Origin: an uncultured Oscillospiraceae bacterium
GTDB lineage: Bacteria; Bacillota; Clostridia; Oscillospirales; Oscillospiraceae
Length of the DNA: 61,067 nucleotides
Direction: 5' to 3'
Assembly: GCA_910583885.1 (NCBI GenBank)
Contig: CAJUAC010000011.1
Coordinates: 1-61,067, forward strand
The stretch's first letter is position 1, and every line of letters starts with the position of its first letter. The position numbers and the translations under genes were made by a program. The notes below the pieces were generated by a model that made no database searches, was not told where the DNA came from, and saw nothing but the letters and a program-made list of their open reading frames with translations. Shown here piece after piece: positions 26,392 through 33,986 of the stretch.

Positions 26392-27234
26392 ATGAACGGC
26401 CCTACCATTGTTGCCCTGCTTTACGACTTTGACAAAACACTCTGTACCCAGGATATGCAGAATTACGACTTCATCCCCAGCCTGGGCATGGCCCCCGGCG
26501 ACTTTTGGCGGGAGGCCAACGATTTTTGTCAGGCCGAGCACATGGATGGCGTGCTGGCCTATATGTATACCATGATCCGTAAATGCCAAGCTCTGGGCGT
26601 GCCGCTGACCCGGCAGAGCCTGAACCGCTGCGGGCAGAGGATTACCTTTTTCCCTGGCGTACAGGACTGGTTTTCGCGGCTGAACCAGTACGGCAGCTTA
26701 TTGGGTGTACAGGTAGAGCACTATGTCATCTCCTCCGGCCTGCGGGAGATCATCGACGGCAGCACCATTGCCGGGGAGTTTAAGGAGATCTATGCCAGCG
26801 AGTTCTACTATGACGGGGAGGGGCGGCCTGTCTGGCCCAGGCTTGCGGTAAATTTTACCGCCAAGACCCAGTTCGTGTACCGGATCAACAAGGGGGTGCT
26901 GGATGTAGCGGACGACAAGGCCCTCAACGATTCCATGCCGGATAACAGCAAGCGTGTCCCCTTCACCAACATGATCTATATCGGCGACGGCCTCAGCGAC
27001 GTACCGTGTATGAAGATGATGCGGGCCTACGGCGGCCAGGCGATCGCGGTCTATCAGGCTGCCAACCGCTCCGGGGTGGAGCAGCTGCTGCGCCAGAGGC
27101 GGGTGGACTTTATCTACCCCGCAGACTACCGGGAGGGAACAGCGCTGGAGGCCACGGTCAAGCAGATTATCCGGAAAATGGCTGTCAACCATCATCTCAA
27201 CGAGGAACATGCCCGGCAGCTGCGGGATATCTAA
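26392..27234 (+). CDS. HAD-family phosphatase-like hydrolase
   Basis: This 280-residue protein has HAD motif I YDFDKTLCT (about 10-18, nucleophile Asp), a cap domain, motif II VISSG, a later Lys region (TAKTQFVYRINKG) and motif IV YIGDGLSDVPCM. The fold matches phosphoserine-phosphatase-like HAD proteins, but the substrate is not readable. AAAGGAGAAAG precedes the ATG at 26392. It is the last gene before the repeat-rich accessory region and probably ends the core block. Confidence 0.85.
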   Translation: MNGPTIVALLYDFDKTLCTQDMQNYDFIPSLGMAPGDFWREANDFCQAEHMDGVLAYMYTMIRKCQALGVPLTRQSLNRCGQRITFFPGVQDWFSRLNQYGSLLGVQVEHYVISSGLREIIDGSTIAGEFKEIYASEFYYDGEGRPVWPRLAVNFTAKTQFVYRINKGVLDVADDKALNDSMPDNSKRVPFTNMIYIGDGLSDVPCMKMMRAYGGQAIAVYQAANRSGVEQLLRQRRVDFIYPADYREGTALEATVKQIIRKMAVNHHLNEEHARQLRDI

Positions 27235-27252
27235 GCCAGCAAGCGCAACCAA

Positions 27253-27735
27253 GATGTATTGTATCAAGGGTGAGTTTGAAACTTACCACATTACACATTG
27301 GCGGCGGCTCGTTTGTGGCAAGACGGCAGCGCAGCGGAGAGGGGGCGATAGGTACAGGCTGGGGAAAAGTATATACCAGCCGCAGTTTGTCTGTTCTGCT
27401 GGTAAGCTGGATCGGCCAAAACAAGAGCGTCCTGGACAGCTGGGACGCTCTTTGTTTGCCCCAGTTTCAAGGCGGACATTTAGACAGACAGGGGGCCTTG
27501 TGAGTGCGCGACTTTAAGCCCCGCCCGGCCCATCCTCAATACTTCTATCAGGCGATGTACGCACCCAACTAGGTGGTGATCTCCACCGTCCCCGGAATGG
27601 AAACAGACGCCAAAGGCGGCTTAAAAATCGGGAGCGATGCTCACGATTTAACAGGGGCTTGGGGTCGGTCAGCCACTAACAAGCGGTGCCGGGTATATAC
27701 CGGCGCATTGCTTGCCACTGCTATCAGCACCTAAA
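27253..27735. repeat. Structured intergenic element, copy A (candidate noncoding RNA)
   Basis: This stretch has no plausible gene but carries several strong hairpins. GGTGAGTTT pairs with AACTTACC at 27269-27287. A 12-bp helix closes 27421-27455. AAATCG pairs with CGATTT around a GAGC/GCTC stem near 27626-27650. A bulged hairpin around GGTATATACC lies at 27686-27706. The same order, with different bases but kept pairing, appears in copy B at 31414-31828. The strand of any RNA is not settled. The element precedes the GNAT gene's promoter. Confidence 0.6.
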
Positions 27736-27742
27736 AAGGGGA

Positions 27743-27771
27743 TTGTATCCCTCCCGCGCTGATGGTATAAT
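27743..27771 (+). promoter_or_regulatory. Promoter for the GNAT cargo gene
   Basis: TTGTAT at 27743-27748 and a perfect TATAAT at 27766-27771 are 17 bp apart, just after copy A. The equivalent promoter after copy B is at 31834-31862 with the same spacing. Confidence 0.65.
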
Positions 27772-27834
27772 CAAGGCATAACATCTTGACAAATCGGGAC
27801 TGGTATCATACATCATGTATGGAGGGATAACGCC

Positions 27835-28380
27835 ATGTTTTTAGAGACAGAACGCCTCATTCTGCGGAAATTACGGGAAGAGGATTATGGGGATTTCCGC
27901 GCCTATGCTGCAGACGAGGAGATGTGCCGTATGATGGGTCGGCATGTGTTGGACACGGAGGAAGCCACCGCCCGGGCCTGCTTTGATTGGCTGAAAGACA
28001 AAGAGGAGCGAGGCTACGCGCTTATCCTCAAAGAGACAGGGCGCGTCATCGGCAACTTGACTGTTACCACCGTACCGGAGAACTTGGCGGCACGGGAACC
28101 TCTGGCTGGGAAACAAGGGCGGTCTCTAAACTTCTCTATTTCCCGGGTGTACCAGCGACAGGGACTCATGACAGAGGCCCTGCGGGCTGTTACGACCCAT
28201 CTCTTTGCAGAAGAAGGCCTGGATTATGTTCAATGCGGCCATTTCGACTTCAATGCTGCATCGGCAAAACTCCAGAAGAAGCTAGGTTTTGTCCATTTGA
28301 CCACCGTGGAGCTGGATTTCGAGGGGTTCGCGGAAAAGGTCATCTCAGTGGAAAATGTGCTATGGAGTTCGTTGTTATGA
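27835..28380 (+). CDS. GNAT acetyltransferase, RimJ/RimL-like
   Basis: This 181-residue protein begins ETERLILRKLREEDYGDF, the classic start of the RimJ/RimL-type GNAT group, followed by the acetyl-CoA region SISRVYQRQGLMTEALRAV and the C-terminal FNAASAKLQKKLGF. Such enzymes acetylate N-termini, ribosomal proteins or small amines; the target here is unknown. TATGGAGGGATAA precedes the ATG. It is the cargo after structured copy A, is more AT-rich than the core block, and is followed by a 21-nt motif also found after the MBL cargo gene. Confidence 0.85.
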   Translation: MFLETERLILRKLREEDYGDFRAYAADEEMCRMMGRHVLDTEEATARACFDWLKDKEERGYALILKETGRVIGNLTVTTVPENLAAREPLAGKQGRSLNFSISRVYQRQGLMTEALRAVTTHLFAEEGLDYVQCGHFDFNAASAKLQKKLGFVHLTTVELDFEGFAEKVISVENVLWSSLL

Positions 28381-28637
28381 GACAAGACTTCGCCAAACTG
28401 TACCGCAGTGGCTACGCTGGTATGCCGGCTGAAAAACTTTTGTCATTTCTAAAACTCCCCCTTGACAAATGTTCTCTCATGACAACCAAACTGGTGGAAA
28501 GTCCGGTCTGCCGTATCCTCTGTCTTAACTTTTTAGTTCTGGTATACTCCCATTACACGGATATAATGAATCCTAAGAAATTGGGTTAATCCAGTTATTT
28601 TAGCTGCACGTTTTGATTTCACTTCTTAAAAAATAAG
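28381..28637 (+). other. Noncoding stretch after the GNAT cargo, with a 21-nt shared motif
   Basis: No gene is supported here. At 28457-28477 five C bases are followed by TTGACAAATGTTCTCT; the same 21 nt occurs at 32677-32697 after the MBL cargo gene. A shorter TTGACAAATC lies before each cargo gene (27785 and 31877). A TTGACA is present but no good -10 follows at the right distance in this copy. Confidence 0.55.
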
Positions 28638-28678
28638 TGTAAGGGATAAAGCATCCATGATATGCTTTATCCCTTACA
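28638..28678. terminator. 17-bp perfect hairpin, probable bidirectional terminator
   Basis: TGTAAGGGATAAAGCAT pairs with ATGCTTTATCCCTTACA around a 7-nt loop. AT-rich flanks on both sides allow termination in either direction. A second long hairpin follows at 28695-28741. Confidence 0.6.
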
Positions 28679-28694
28679 TTTATATGGTACTAAA

Positions 28695-28741
28695 AAGTGG
28701 CGTTCCTGTTCTCCCCTGTAGGGGAGTGAGAAACGCCACTT
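28695..28741. repeat. Long two-part hairpin
   Basis: AAGTGGCGTT pairs with AACGCCACTT, and inside it CTCCCC pairs with GGGGAG. It lies upstream of the tail-fibre genes and has no gene in it. Confidence 0.55.
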
Positions 28742-28832
28742 AATAGCTGCTGTATGAAGTTTTCAGTTTTCCTTGCTGCCGACGTGTCATGTCAGCTTCG
28801 CTTGCTGTCCGTTAAAAAAATAGTAAACCGGT

Positions 28833-28960
28833 AGGTAAATTCAATCCTCATATCCTGTGAAATACCTGTATTTCACGGTTTTTTTGAGATAGCCGAGAGA
28901 TTTTACCTTAATAAATAGTATGTTCTGTTGACGGAGGTACGAAGCACCCAATGAGGATTG
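28833..28960 (+). promoter_or_regulatory. Structured leader with terminator hairpin before the first tail-fibre gene
   Basis: A 9-bp hairpin GTGAAATAC/GTATTTCAC with a T7 tail (28857-28885) looks like an intrinsic terminator. Around it AGGTAAA (28833-28839) can pair with TTTACCT (28902-28908), and CAATCCTCAT (28842-28851) with ATGAGGATTG (28951-28960). The last two helices cross, so they would form a pseudoknot or compete. A regulatory leader is an inference. Confidence 0.45.
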
Positions 28961-29096
28961 CTATAAACATAAACCATCTGGAGCCAGCTGGTACATCCTA
29001 TAGGACAATAAAAAGATGAAAAAGAGTGACCAATTTCTGGTTAACCAGCTTTTGTTTTCTGTCTTATTATGTAGACATAGAAAAGGAGAGACGGCG

Positions 29097-30326
29097 TTGG
29101 AAAAATATTTGAACTTAGATGGTCTGGAACACCTGTGCAGAAAGGTGAAGACAGATCTGGCGGAGAAACAGGTGCAGTTGTCAGGCCGGCCGGGTCAGGT
29201 AGTTGGTTTTGACGCTGCGGGATGTGCTATCCCGCAGGATATCCCCTCTCCTGAGAGCCTGATGATGGTACCTGGCGGCGGGATAATTGAGATGGGTGCA
29301 GGCTTGGGGGAAGGGCCGTATACTTTTGAATATGAAGAGGACGGCAAAGGCGGTGCGGTGAGCGCAGCAGAGGTGGCTTATGACGGAGTAGGGAGCGGAC
29401 TGGAGGCTGTAACGGTGCAGGGAGCCATCGATACGCTAAGCGAGGCCAAAGCGGACGCAGGCCGGGTAAGCAATCCGAACCTGCTGGATAATTGGTATCT
29501 GGCAGCCCCGATTAACCAGAGGAATCAGCCGGAGTATCGTGGAGGGCCGGAATATTGGCAGTCAGTTTATGGAATAGATCGATGGACATCTGCCGCAATT
29601 GTCTCTCTAACAACTGATGGGATTCATTGCACAGCAGACAGCTATGAGCCACGCCTGATACAATATATAGAGCCTTATCGATTTTTATCAGGTCAGACCT
29701 ACACAATATCCGTGCTATTTGCCAATAAAACGCTTCTTACAGCATCTGGCGTGGTTGACCTCACAGCACCGGAATATACATATTATTTCGGTGTTAGTGG
29801 AGATGCCTGCGGGATTTCCCTCTCTTCTGACACTGAAAAAAAGGTTGCGTTTACAGTAGGTGGTGACGCGGGGGCCAGTATTTCGCCAGTTGCGGTGAAG
29901 CTGGAGCTGGGTGCGGTTCAGACCCTAGCTCACAAGGAGGGGGCTGCCTGGGTGCTCAACGACCCGCCGCCGGACAAAGCACTGGAGCTGCTGAAATGCT
30001 GCCGGTATTATTACAGTTCCATGTATAGCGGGATAAGCACACGGAACCTCCATGTTTTCCAACTGCAAGAGGCTTCCGATGTGCTAACGGTTAACGTAAG
30101 TTTTCCGGTCCCCATACGCACGAATCCCACCGTGACAATTTTTTCCGGAGATGGGCAAACAGCAAATGCAGTGTCCGCTTGGGCGGCAAACACAACGATA
30201 CCGAATGTGAATGTCTACGGACGTGAATCGAATACAGGTACATTGGGATTGGGGACACTTGCTGCCAGTGCCGCATTGCCAGCGGGTACCTACTCTTTTC
30301 ATGTCATTGCAGACGCAAATCTATAG
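29097..30326 (+). CDS. Phage tail-fibre/receptor-binding-like protein
   Basis: This protein of about 409 residues starts at TTG 29097 after AAAGGAGAG. Its N-terminus (LEKYLNLDGLEHLCRKVKTD) is the usual opening of fibre-like proteins in Clostridia prophages. The block SNPNLLDNWYLAAPINQRNQ (near 129) begins the receptor-side part, followed by beta-rich sequence and a DPPPDKALELLKCCRYYY element. The same blocks recur in the gene at 30414. No virion module surrounds the pair, so they are orphan or remnant fibres. A longer frame from ATG 29016 has no ribosome binding site. Confidence 0.75.
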   Translation: MEKYLNLDGLEHLCRKVKTDLAEKQVQLSGRPGQVVGFDAAGCAIPQDIPSPESLMMVPGGGIIEMGAGLGEGPYTFEYEEDGKGGAVSAAEVAYDGVGSGLEAVTVQGAIDTLSEAKADAGRVSNPNLLDNWYLAAPINQRNQPEYRGGPEYWQSVYGIDRWTSAAIVSLTTDGIHCTADSYEPRLIQYIEPYRFLSGQTYTISVLFANKTLLTASGVVDLTAPEYTYYFGVSGDACGISLSSDTEKKVAFTVGGDAGASISPVAVKLELGAVQTLAHKEGAAWVLNDPPPDKALELLKCCRYYYSSMYSGISTRNLHVFQLQEASDVLTVNVSFPVPIRTNPTVTIFSGDGQTANAVSAWAANTTIPNVNVYGRESNTGTLGLGTLAASAALPAGTYSFHVIADANL

Positions 30327-30334
30327 GGGGAAGC

Positions 30335-30406
30335 ATGGATACTTTCTATTATAAGCACTATATGACCACCGGCGGCCAAGGCCGCATCACGGCTGGCTGG
30401 AGGTGA
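30335..30406 (+). CDS. Small phage protein between fibre genes (23 aa)
   Basis: ATG at 30335 follows GGGGGAAG and encodes 23 residues beginning MDTFYYKHYMTTGGQGRITA. Similar tiny tyrosine-rich proteins lie between fibre genes in Clostridia prophages, and it fills the gap between the two fibre genes with only 7 bp to spare. It may be the remnant of a longer protein. Function unknown. Confidence 0.45.
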   Translation: MDTFYYKHYMTTGGQGRITAGWR

Positions 30407-30413
30407 TGCCCAC

Positions 30414-31316
30414 ATGTCGATTTATGTAAGGGATGCCGAAGGTAACAGGCGGAAAATTGCCGGTACAGGACTGCCTGGATCTATGGGCAAGAGCGCCTAC
30501 CAGTATGCCGTGGAGGGTGGTTTTGTGGGAACAGAAGATGCGTTCCGGGCACTCATGGGGGTGCATAGCAACCCCAACCTGTTGGATAACTGGTACTTGG
30601 CAGACCCGATCAACCAGCGGAACCAGACGGAATATACAGAACGGGGATATGCAATAGACAGGTGGGTACTGGCACAAGGTGAGCTAGTGCTGCAAGAAGG
30701 CCGCACGTTATTGCAAAAAAATGCCATTATATACCAGGCATTGGATACACCAGAAAAATATGTAGGGAAACAGATGAGTGCGTCAGTCTTACTGTCAGAC
30801 AATACGCTTATTTCCGTTTCAGGTGTAATGTCTCATACATCACATGTGGAAAGTAAAAAAAGTGGCACGACAGTATTTATGGGAGCGGTCATCGGTTTTG
30901 GCCTGACGTTCCCTGTGGTTTGTATAGGAACTGACCCAGAAAACCCTGTAATACCCCAGGCCGTCAAGCTGGAACTTGGACCTGTGCAGACCCTGGCCCA
31001 TAAGGAGGGAAATACCTGGGTACTCAATGACCCGCCGCCGAATAGGGCACTGGAACTGGCAAAATGCCAGAGATATTTTTTTAAAACAACGGATCATTTT
31101 ATTTCTTACAGCGTTGAAGGAAGGCCGACACAATATGTATCTGCCCCCCTTCCTGTCACCATGCGGGCCAACCCAGTGATCACGGGATTAACATATGCCC
31201 CTGATATGAACAAGCCAGAGGCCTCTGGGTGGGCAAACCGGACATCGTCCATACTCTTTCAATGCGTAAATGGGCAATTCCAGGTTACAGGGTTTAGTGC
31301 ATCTGCGGATTTATAA
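30414..31316 (+). CDS. Second phage tail-fibre-like protein
   Basis: This 300-residue protein opens with YVRDAEGNRRKIAGTGLPGS, KSAYQYAVEGGFVGTEDAF, a typical collagen-less fibre start in gut phages. It then repeats the paralogous block SNPNLLDNWYLADPINQRNQ (near 52) and the DPPPNRALELAKCQRYFF element of its upstream neighbour. The shared C-terminal modules with different N-termini suggest duplication and domain swapping. GGAGGTGAT precedes the ATG. A strong terminator follows at 31342. No head or baseplate genes lie nearby. Confidence 0.75.
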   Translation: MSIYVRDAEGNRRKIAGTGLPGSMGKSAYQYAVEGGFVGTEDAFRALMGVHSNPNLLDNWYLADPINQRNQTEYTERGYAIDRWVLAQGELVLQEGRTLLQKNAIIYQALDTPEKYVGKQMSASVLLSDNTLISVSGVMSHTSHVESKKSGTTVFMGAVIGFGLTFPVVCIGTDPENPVIPQAVKLELGPVQTLAHKEGNTWVLNDPPPNRALELAKCQRYFFKTTDHFISYSVEGRPTQYVSAPLPVTMRANPVITGLTYAPDMNKPEASGWANRTSSILFQCVNGQFQVTGFSASADL

Positions 31317-31341
31317 AATAGGGTTGGAGGCGAATGAGATA

Positions 31342-31383
31342 CCAACACGCCGGAGAAATCAGTTGATTTTTCCGGCGTGTTGG
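31342..31383 (+). terminator. Intrinsic terminator after the fibre genes
   Basis: CCAACACGCCGGAGAAATCA and a matching TGATTTTTCCGGCGTGTTGG arm form a long stem with a T-rich tail a few bases later. The stem core GGAGAAATCA resembles that of the tRNA-Arg terminator at 32843-32879. Confidence 0.75.
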
Positions 31384-31413
31384 CTATTTTTGCTGTTTGG
31401 GCGGTTATCCTGA

Positions 31414-31828
31414 GATGTAATGTATAAAGGGTGGTTTCACCAGACCACTACATTACATTGACTGCGGTTCATTTGTGGCAGAATGGCACAGGCTGGAGGG
31501 GCGGTGATTGACCAGCAGAAGGGAACCGAAGCGGGAGCGTCTGGGGATGACCTGGGCGCTTCGTTCTCTTTGCTGGCCCTCTGCTAAGTGCGCACTTACC
31601 CACCACCAGCAAGCTGGAGGTGGTATGGCCTGCGGCCATCGTGCGCCCTCCGGGGGCTGCTCCGCCGGGGGCCTTCCCTGCCGGTATATACCAGCAGACG
31701 CCAACGGCGGCTTGTGCATCGGACGAAGCTGCGCCGATCACCGGGGCTTGGGGGCCTTCGGCCACCAACAAGCGGCACAGGGTATATACCTGTGCATTGC
31801 TTACCCACTACTATCAGCCCCTATAAAT
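31414..31828. repeat. Structured intergenic element, copy B (candidate noncoding RNA)
   Basis: The closing stem ATGTAATGT/ACATTACAT (31415-31458) encloses GTGGT/ACCAC. A bulged helix closes 31523-31566. ATCGG pairs with CCGAT near 31719-31738, GGCC pairs with GGCC around TTC, and a bulged GGTATATACC hairpin lies at 31775-31795. Linear blocks shared with copy A include CAGACGCCAA, GGGGCTTGGGG, AACAAGCGG, GCATTGCTT and CTATCAGC. Open frames across it are judged chance results of the repeat. Confidence 0.6.
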
Positions 31829-31833
31829 GCGGG

Positions 31834-31862
31834 TTGTAAGTTGCCAGTATTGTTGGTATACT
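31834..31862 (+). promoter_or_regulatory. Promoter for the MBL cargo gene
   Basis: TTGTAA at 31834-31839 and TATACT at 31857-31862 are 17 bp apart, at the same place relative to copy B as the GNAT promoter relative to copy A. Confidence 0.6.
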
Positions 31863-31904
31863 TTGCTCATATCAATTGACAAATCATAGAAAGCAGGTGT
31901 TGAC

Positions 31905-32627
31905 GTGGTTATATATAATGTGGGAAATAGAGTAATGAATACTTATATTTATCATGCTCCCGAAGGCTACGTGATGATTGATACGGGATATGAGCACAGC
32001 CTGAAAAATGTTGAGAGAAGATCGTATAGGCACGGCATAGTATTGTCTAATATTAAATATGTTTTTCTAACTCATGCCCATGATGACCATGCGGGATTCC
32101 TAAATGAATTACTGTGGAAATACCCAGATATAAAAGTTATCATACATAGTCGTGCTATGCCCACACTTCTAAGAGGGCAAAATTCATTTATCGGTGGCTG
32201 CAGCAGTTTGATCGCATTGGCTTTTTGTAAGTTTATGGGACTGATCGGCAAAGGGAAGCATCTTTTTCCTGCAATCGAACAGCAAAATATTGGCAAATTT
32301 GTTGAAATATCGCCCCAAAACTTATCGTCTTTAGAAGCCATATTGCAGGGGAAGATTCTGCTTACACCAGGACATACTTCAGACTCTATTTCCCTCAAAA
32401 TAGACAATAAAATCTTTTGTGGTGATGCCGCAATGAACGGCATACCGAGTATCAAAAGAGTTACCATATGGATAGAAGATAAAAGCGCCTATCAAAATTC
32501 GTGGAATATATTGACTAATGAAAAAGCTGATTGGATTTATCCTGCACATGGGAAACCCTTTAAGCGAGGGGATTTGGAAAAGTATATAAATTGTATTCCT
32601 AAGATCAGACTTTACGAATTAAAATAA
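31905..32627 (+). CDS. MBL-fold metallo-hydrolase (accessory cargo)
   Basis: This 240-residue protein has MIDTGYE, the metal motif THAHDDHAG (HxHxDH), TPGHTSDSISL, FCGDAAMNG and a late PAHGKPF His, so it is a complete MBL-fold enzyme. The substrate is unknown. Its base composition is clearly more AT-rich than the core block, which indicates acquisition. It starts at GTG 31905 with only a weak AGCAGGTG site; ATG 31935 (residue 11) is possible but would shorten the first strand. It is the cargo following structured copy B. Confidence 0.8.
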   Translation: MVIYNVGNRVMNTYIYHAPEGYVMIDTGYEHSLKNVERRSYRHGIVLSNIKYVFLTHAHDDHAGFLNELLWKYPDIKVIIHSRAMPTLLRGQNSFIGGCSSLIALAFCKFMGLIGKGKHLFPAIEQQNIGKFVEISPQNLSSLEAILQGKILLTPGHTSDSISLKIDNKIFCGDAAMNGIPSIKRVTIWIEDKSAYQNSWNILTNEKADWIYPAHGKPFKRGDLEKYINCIPKIRLYELK

Positions 32628-32676
32628 TCTGTGCAAATTTTGACTTATCGGGGGAACTTCCTCTTTGGGGTAAAAT

Positions 32677-32697
32677 CCCCCTTGACAAATGTTCTCT
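32677..32697 (+). repeat. 21-nt motif shared with 28457-28477
   Basis: CCCCC followed by TTGACAAATGTTCTCT, identical over 21 nt to the copy after the GNAT cargo gene. TTGACA may also be a -35 element, with TATTAC 18 bp on. The rest of 32628-32842 holds no gene I can support. Confidence 0.55.
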
Positions 32698-32842
32698 TGG
32701 AAAAATATTACACCAAAAATCCATTAAAAAGCCTGCAAACAAAAGTCAAGACTTTTTTGCAGGTTTCGTACCATATTCTTCCGGCATTTTCAATCGCTAT
32801 CGTTGTGCTTGCGTGACACGGCTGCAGCAGGGCGGAAAAAAC

Positions 32843-32879
32843 AAAACTCCGGGGAAATCAACTGATTTCTCCGGAGTTT
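32843..32879 (-). terminator. Intrinsic terminator of tRNA-Arg
   Basis: Directly after the encoded CCA on the minus strand, an AAACTCCGGAG ... CTCCGGAGTTT type stem is followed by GTTTTTTCC. The AAATCA/TGATTT inner stem is like that of the terminator at 31342. Confidence 0.75.
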
Positions 32880-32956
32880 TGGCACGCCGTGAGGGATTCG
32901 AACCCCCGGCCTTCTGGTCCGTAGCCAGACGCTCTATCCAGCTGAGCTAACGGCGC
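32880..32956 (-). tRNA. tRNA-Arg (anticodon ACG)
   Basis: The minus strand reads GCGCCGT, a D-arm AGCTCAGCTGGAT, the anticodon arm TCTGG-CTACGGA-CCAGA with anticodon ACG, the T-arm GGGGGTTCGAATCCC, and ACGGCGT followed by G and an encoded CCA. The adenine at position 34 would be edited to inosine to read CGN codons. Its 3' end faces the accessory stretch 27235-32842, and tRNA 3' ends are common integration sites. Confidence 0.95.
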
Positions 32957-33082
32957 TTGTCGCTACGGCATTTATAATACCACAAGCATCCGAAGAATGC
33001 AAGAGTAAATTTTGCATATCCACAAAAATTTTGATAAGATCGTCTGGCCCTTGGTCATATTCTAATAACCCCCAAGGATTTC

Positions 33083-33850
33083 CTACCAACCTCCTCGCCG
33101 TTCGCAGTCTCCTTTCATAAAGACATACTTCTCTTCTGTGGACAGACCGGCGGAAAACCGGTAGCCCAGGCCGTCGAAGTTCCGGACTTCCCCCGGTGAT
33201 CTGACGCCGTGTTCCGCCAGCCACCGAACCATCTGTCCCCGGGCCATTTTACACATCGTGCCTTTTTCTATCACTTTTCCATCTTTCAGCTCACCAAAGG
33301 TGCAGGTAATCATGCGCACGGCCGGCGGCAGGTGGGGCCCTACTGCCCGGCTGTACTCCTTAGAGGCCAGGTTCAGGACAACATCCGTCTCTACCGCCAA
33401 CTGTTCCGCTAACCGTCCGCCCCAGAAGGCATACAGCCCCTTGCAGCCGTCTACAGTCAGCTGGGCCTGCATTTCCAGGCGATAGGGCGTCACACCGTCG
33501 AAGGGCCGCAGCAGGCCATAGAAGCCGGATAGGATCCGCAGATGCTCCCGGAGATAGTCCAAATGCCCATTCTCCATGACGCCGGGCGCCATATACTGAT
33601 ATTGGATCCCCTCATATGACAGGATCGCTGGTGTCAGGTTCCTTTGCAGATCCATATCCCGCAGGCGCTCCACATTCTGCTGTGTGATGGCGTCGTTGCA
33701 CCTCCAGAGCCTTTGCAGCTCGCTGTCGGACTTTGCCTGCATGGCTGCTTTCAACTGTTCTGTTTCCCCGAGGAACTGGGGGAGTCCTTCAACAGCAAAG
33801 CTATCTGTGTCAATGTTCATTTTCTTCGCCGGAGAGATTATGATCCGCAT
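33083..33850 (-). CDS. yaaA: YaaA-family peroxide stress protein
   Basis: This 255-residue protein begins MRIIISPAKKMN, the invariant start of the YaaA/DUF328 family, and contains LSYEGIQYQYM, LSGFYGLLRPFDGV and NLASKEYSRAV blocks. Escherichia coli YaaA limits free iron during peroxide stress and binds DNA with a helix-hairpin-helix-like fold. The ATG at 33850 is chosen because the family always begins with this MRIIISPAKKM segment; five upstream residues are not conserved. It lies 126 bp from tRNA-Arg and reads toward it. Confidence 0.93.
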   Translation of the reverse strand: MRIIISPAKKMNIDTDSFAVEGLPQFLGETEQLKAAMQAKSDSELQRLWRCNDAITQQNVERLRDMDLQRNLTPAILSYEGIQYQYMAPGVMENGHLDYLREHLRILSGFYGLLRPFDGVTPYRLEMQAQLTVDGCKGLYAFWGGRLAEQLAVETDVVLNLASKEYSRAVGPHLPPAVRMITCTFGELKDGKVIEKGTMCKMARGQMVRWLAEHGVRSPGEVRNFDGLGYRFSAGLSTEEKYVFMKGDCERRGGW

Positions 33851-33986
33851 AGCCGCCCTCCTCATGCCAAGCTGGTGTAGCCTATTCCATCTGATTAGCA
33901 GAGTATGCCATCACCGGCTCCTTGTCAAGTACCCAGTAAAAAATCCATCAAAAAAGTGGTATCAACAGGAGGGCCGGCCCCCTTTC

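Noticed and set aside
27987..28589. A 200-residue frame overlapping the GNAT gene
   Set aside because: It is in another frame of a clear GNAT gene and has no start signal or domain.
29097..31316. Second DGR variable region in the orphan fibre genes
   Set aside because: No stretch matching the TR or its initiation segment was found there; the shared blocks are ordinary paralogous domains.
31508..31879. Several open frames within structured copy B, on both strands
   Set aside because: They coincide with hairpin arms, have no ribosome binding sites, and are not kept in copy A.
32631..32816. A 61-residue frame after the MBL gene
   Set aside because: There is no ribosome binding site, it starts inside the flank motif region, and it has no recognisable content.
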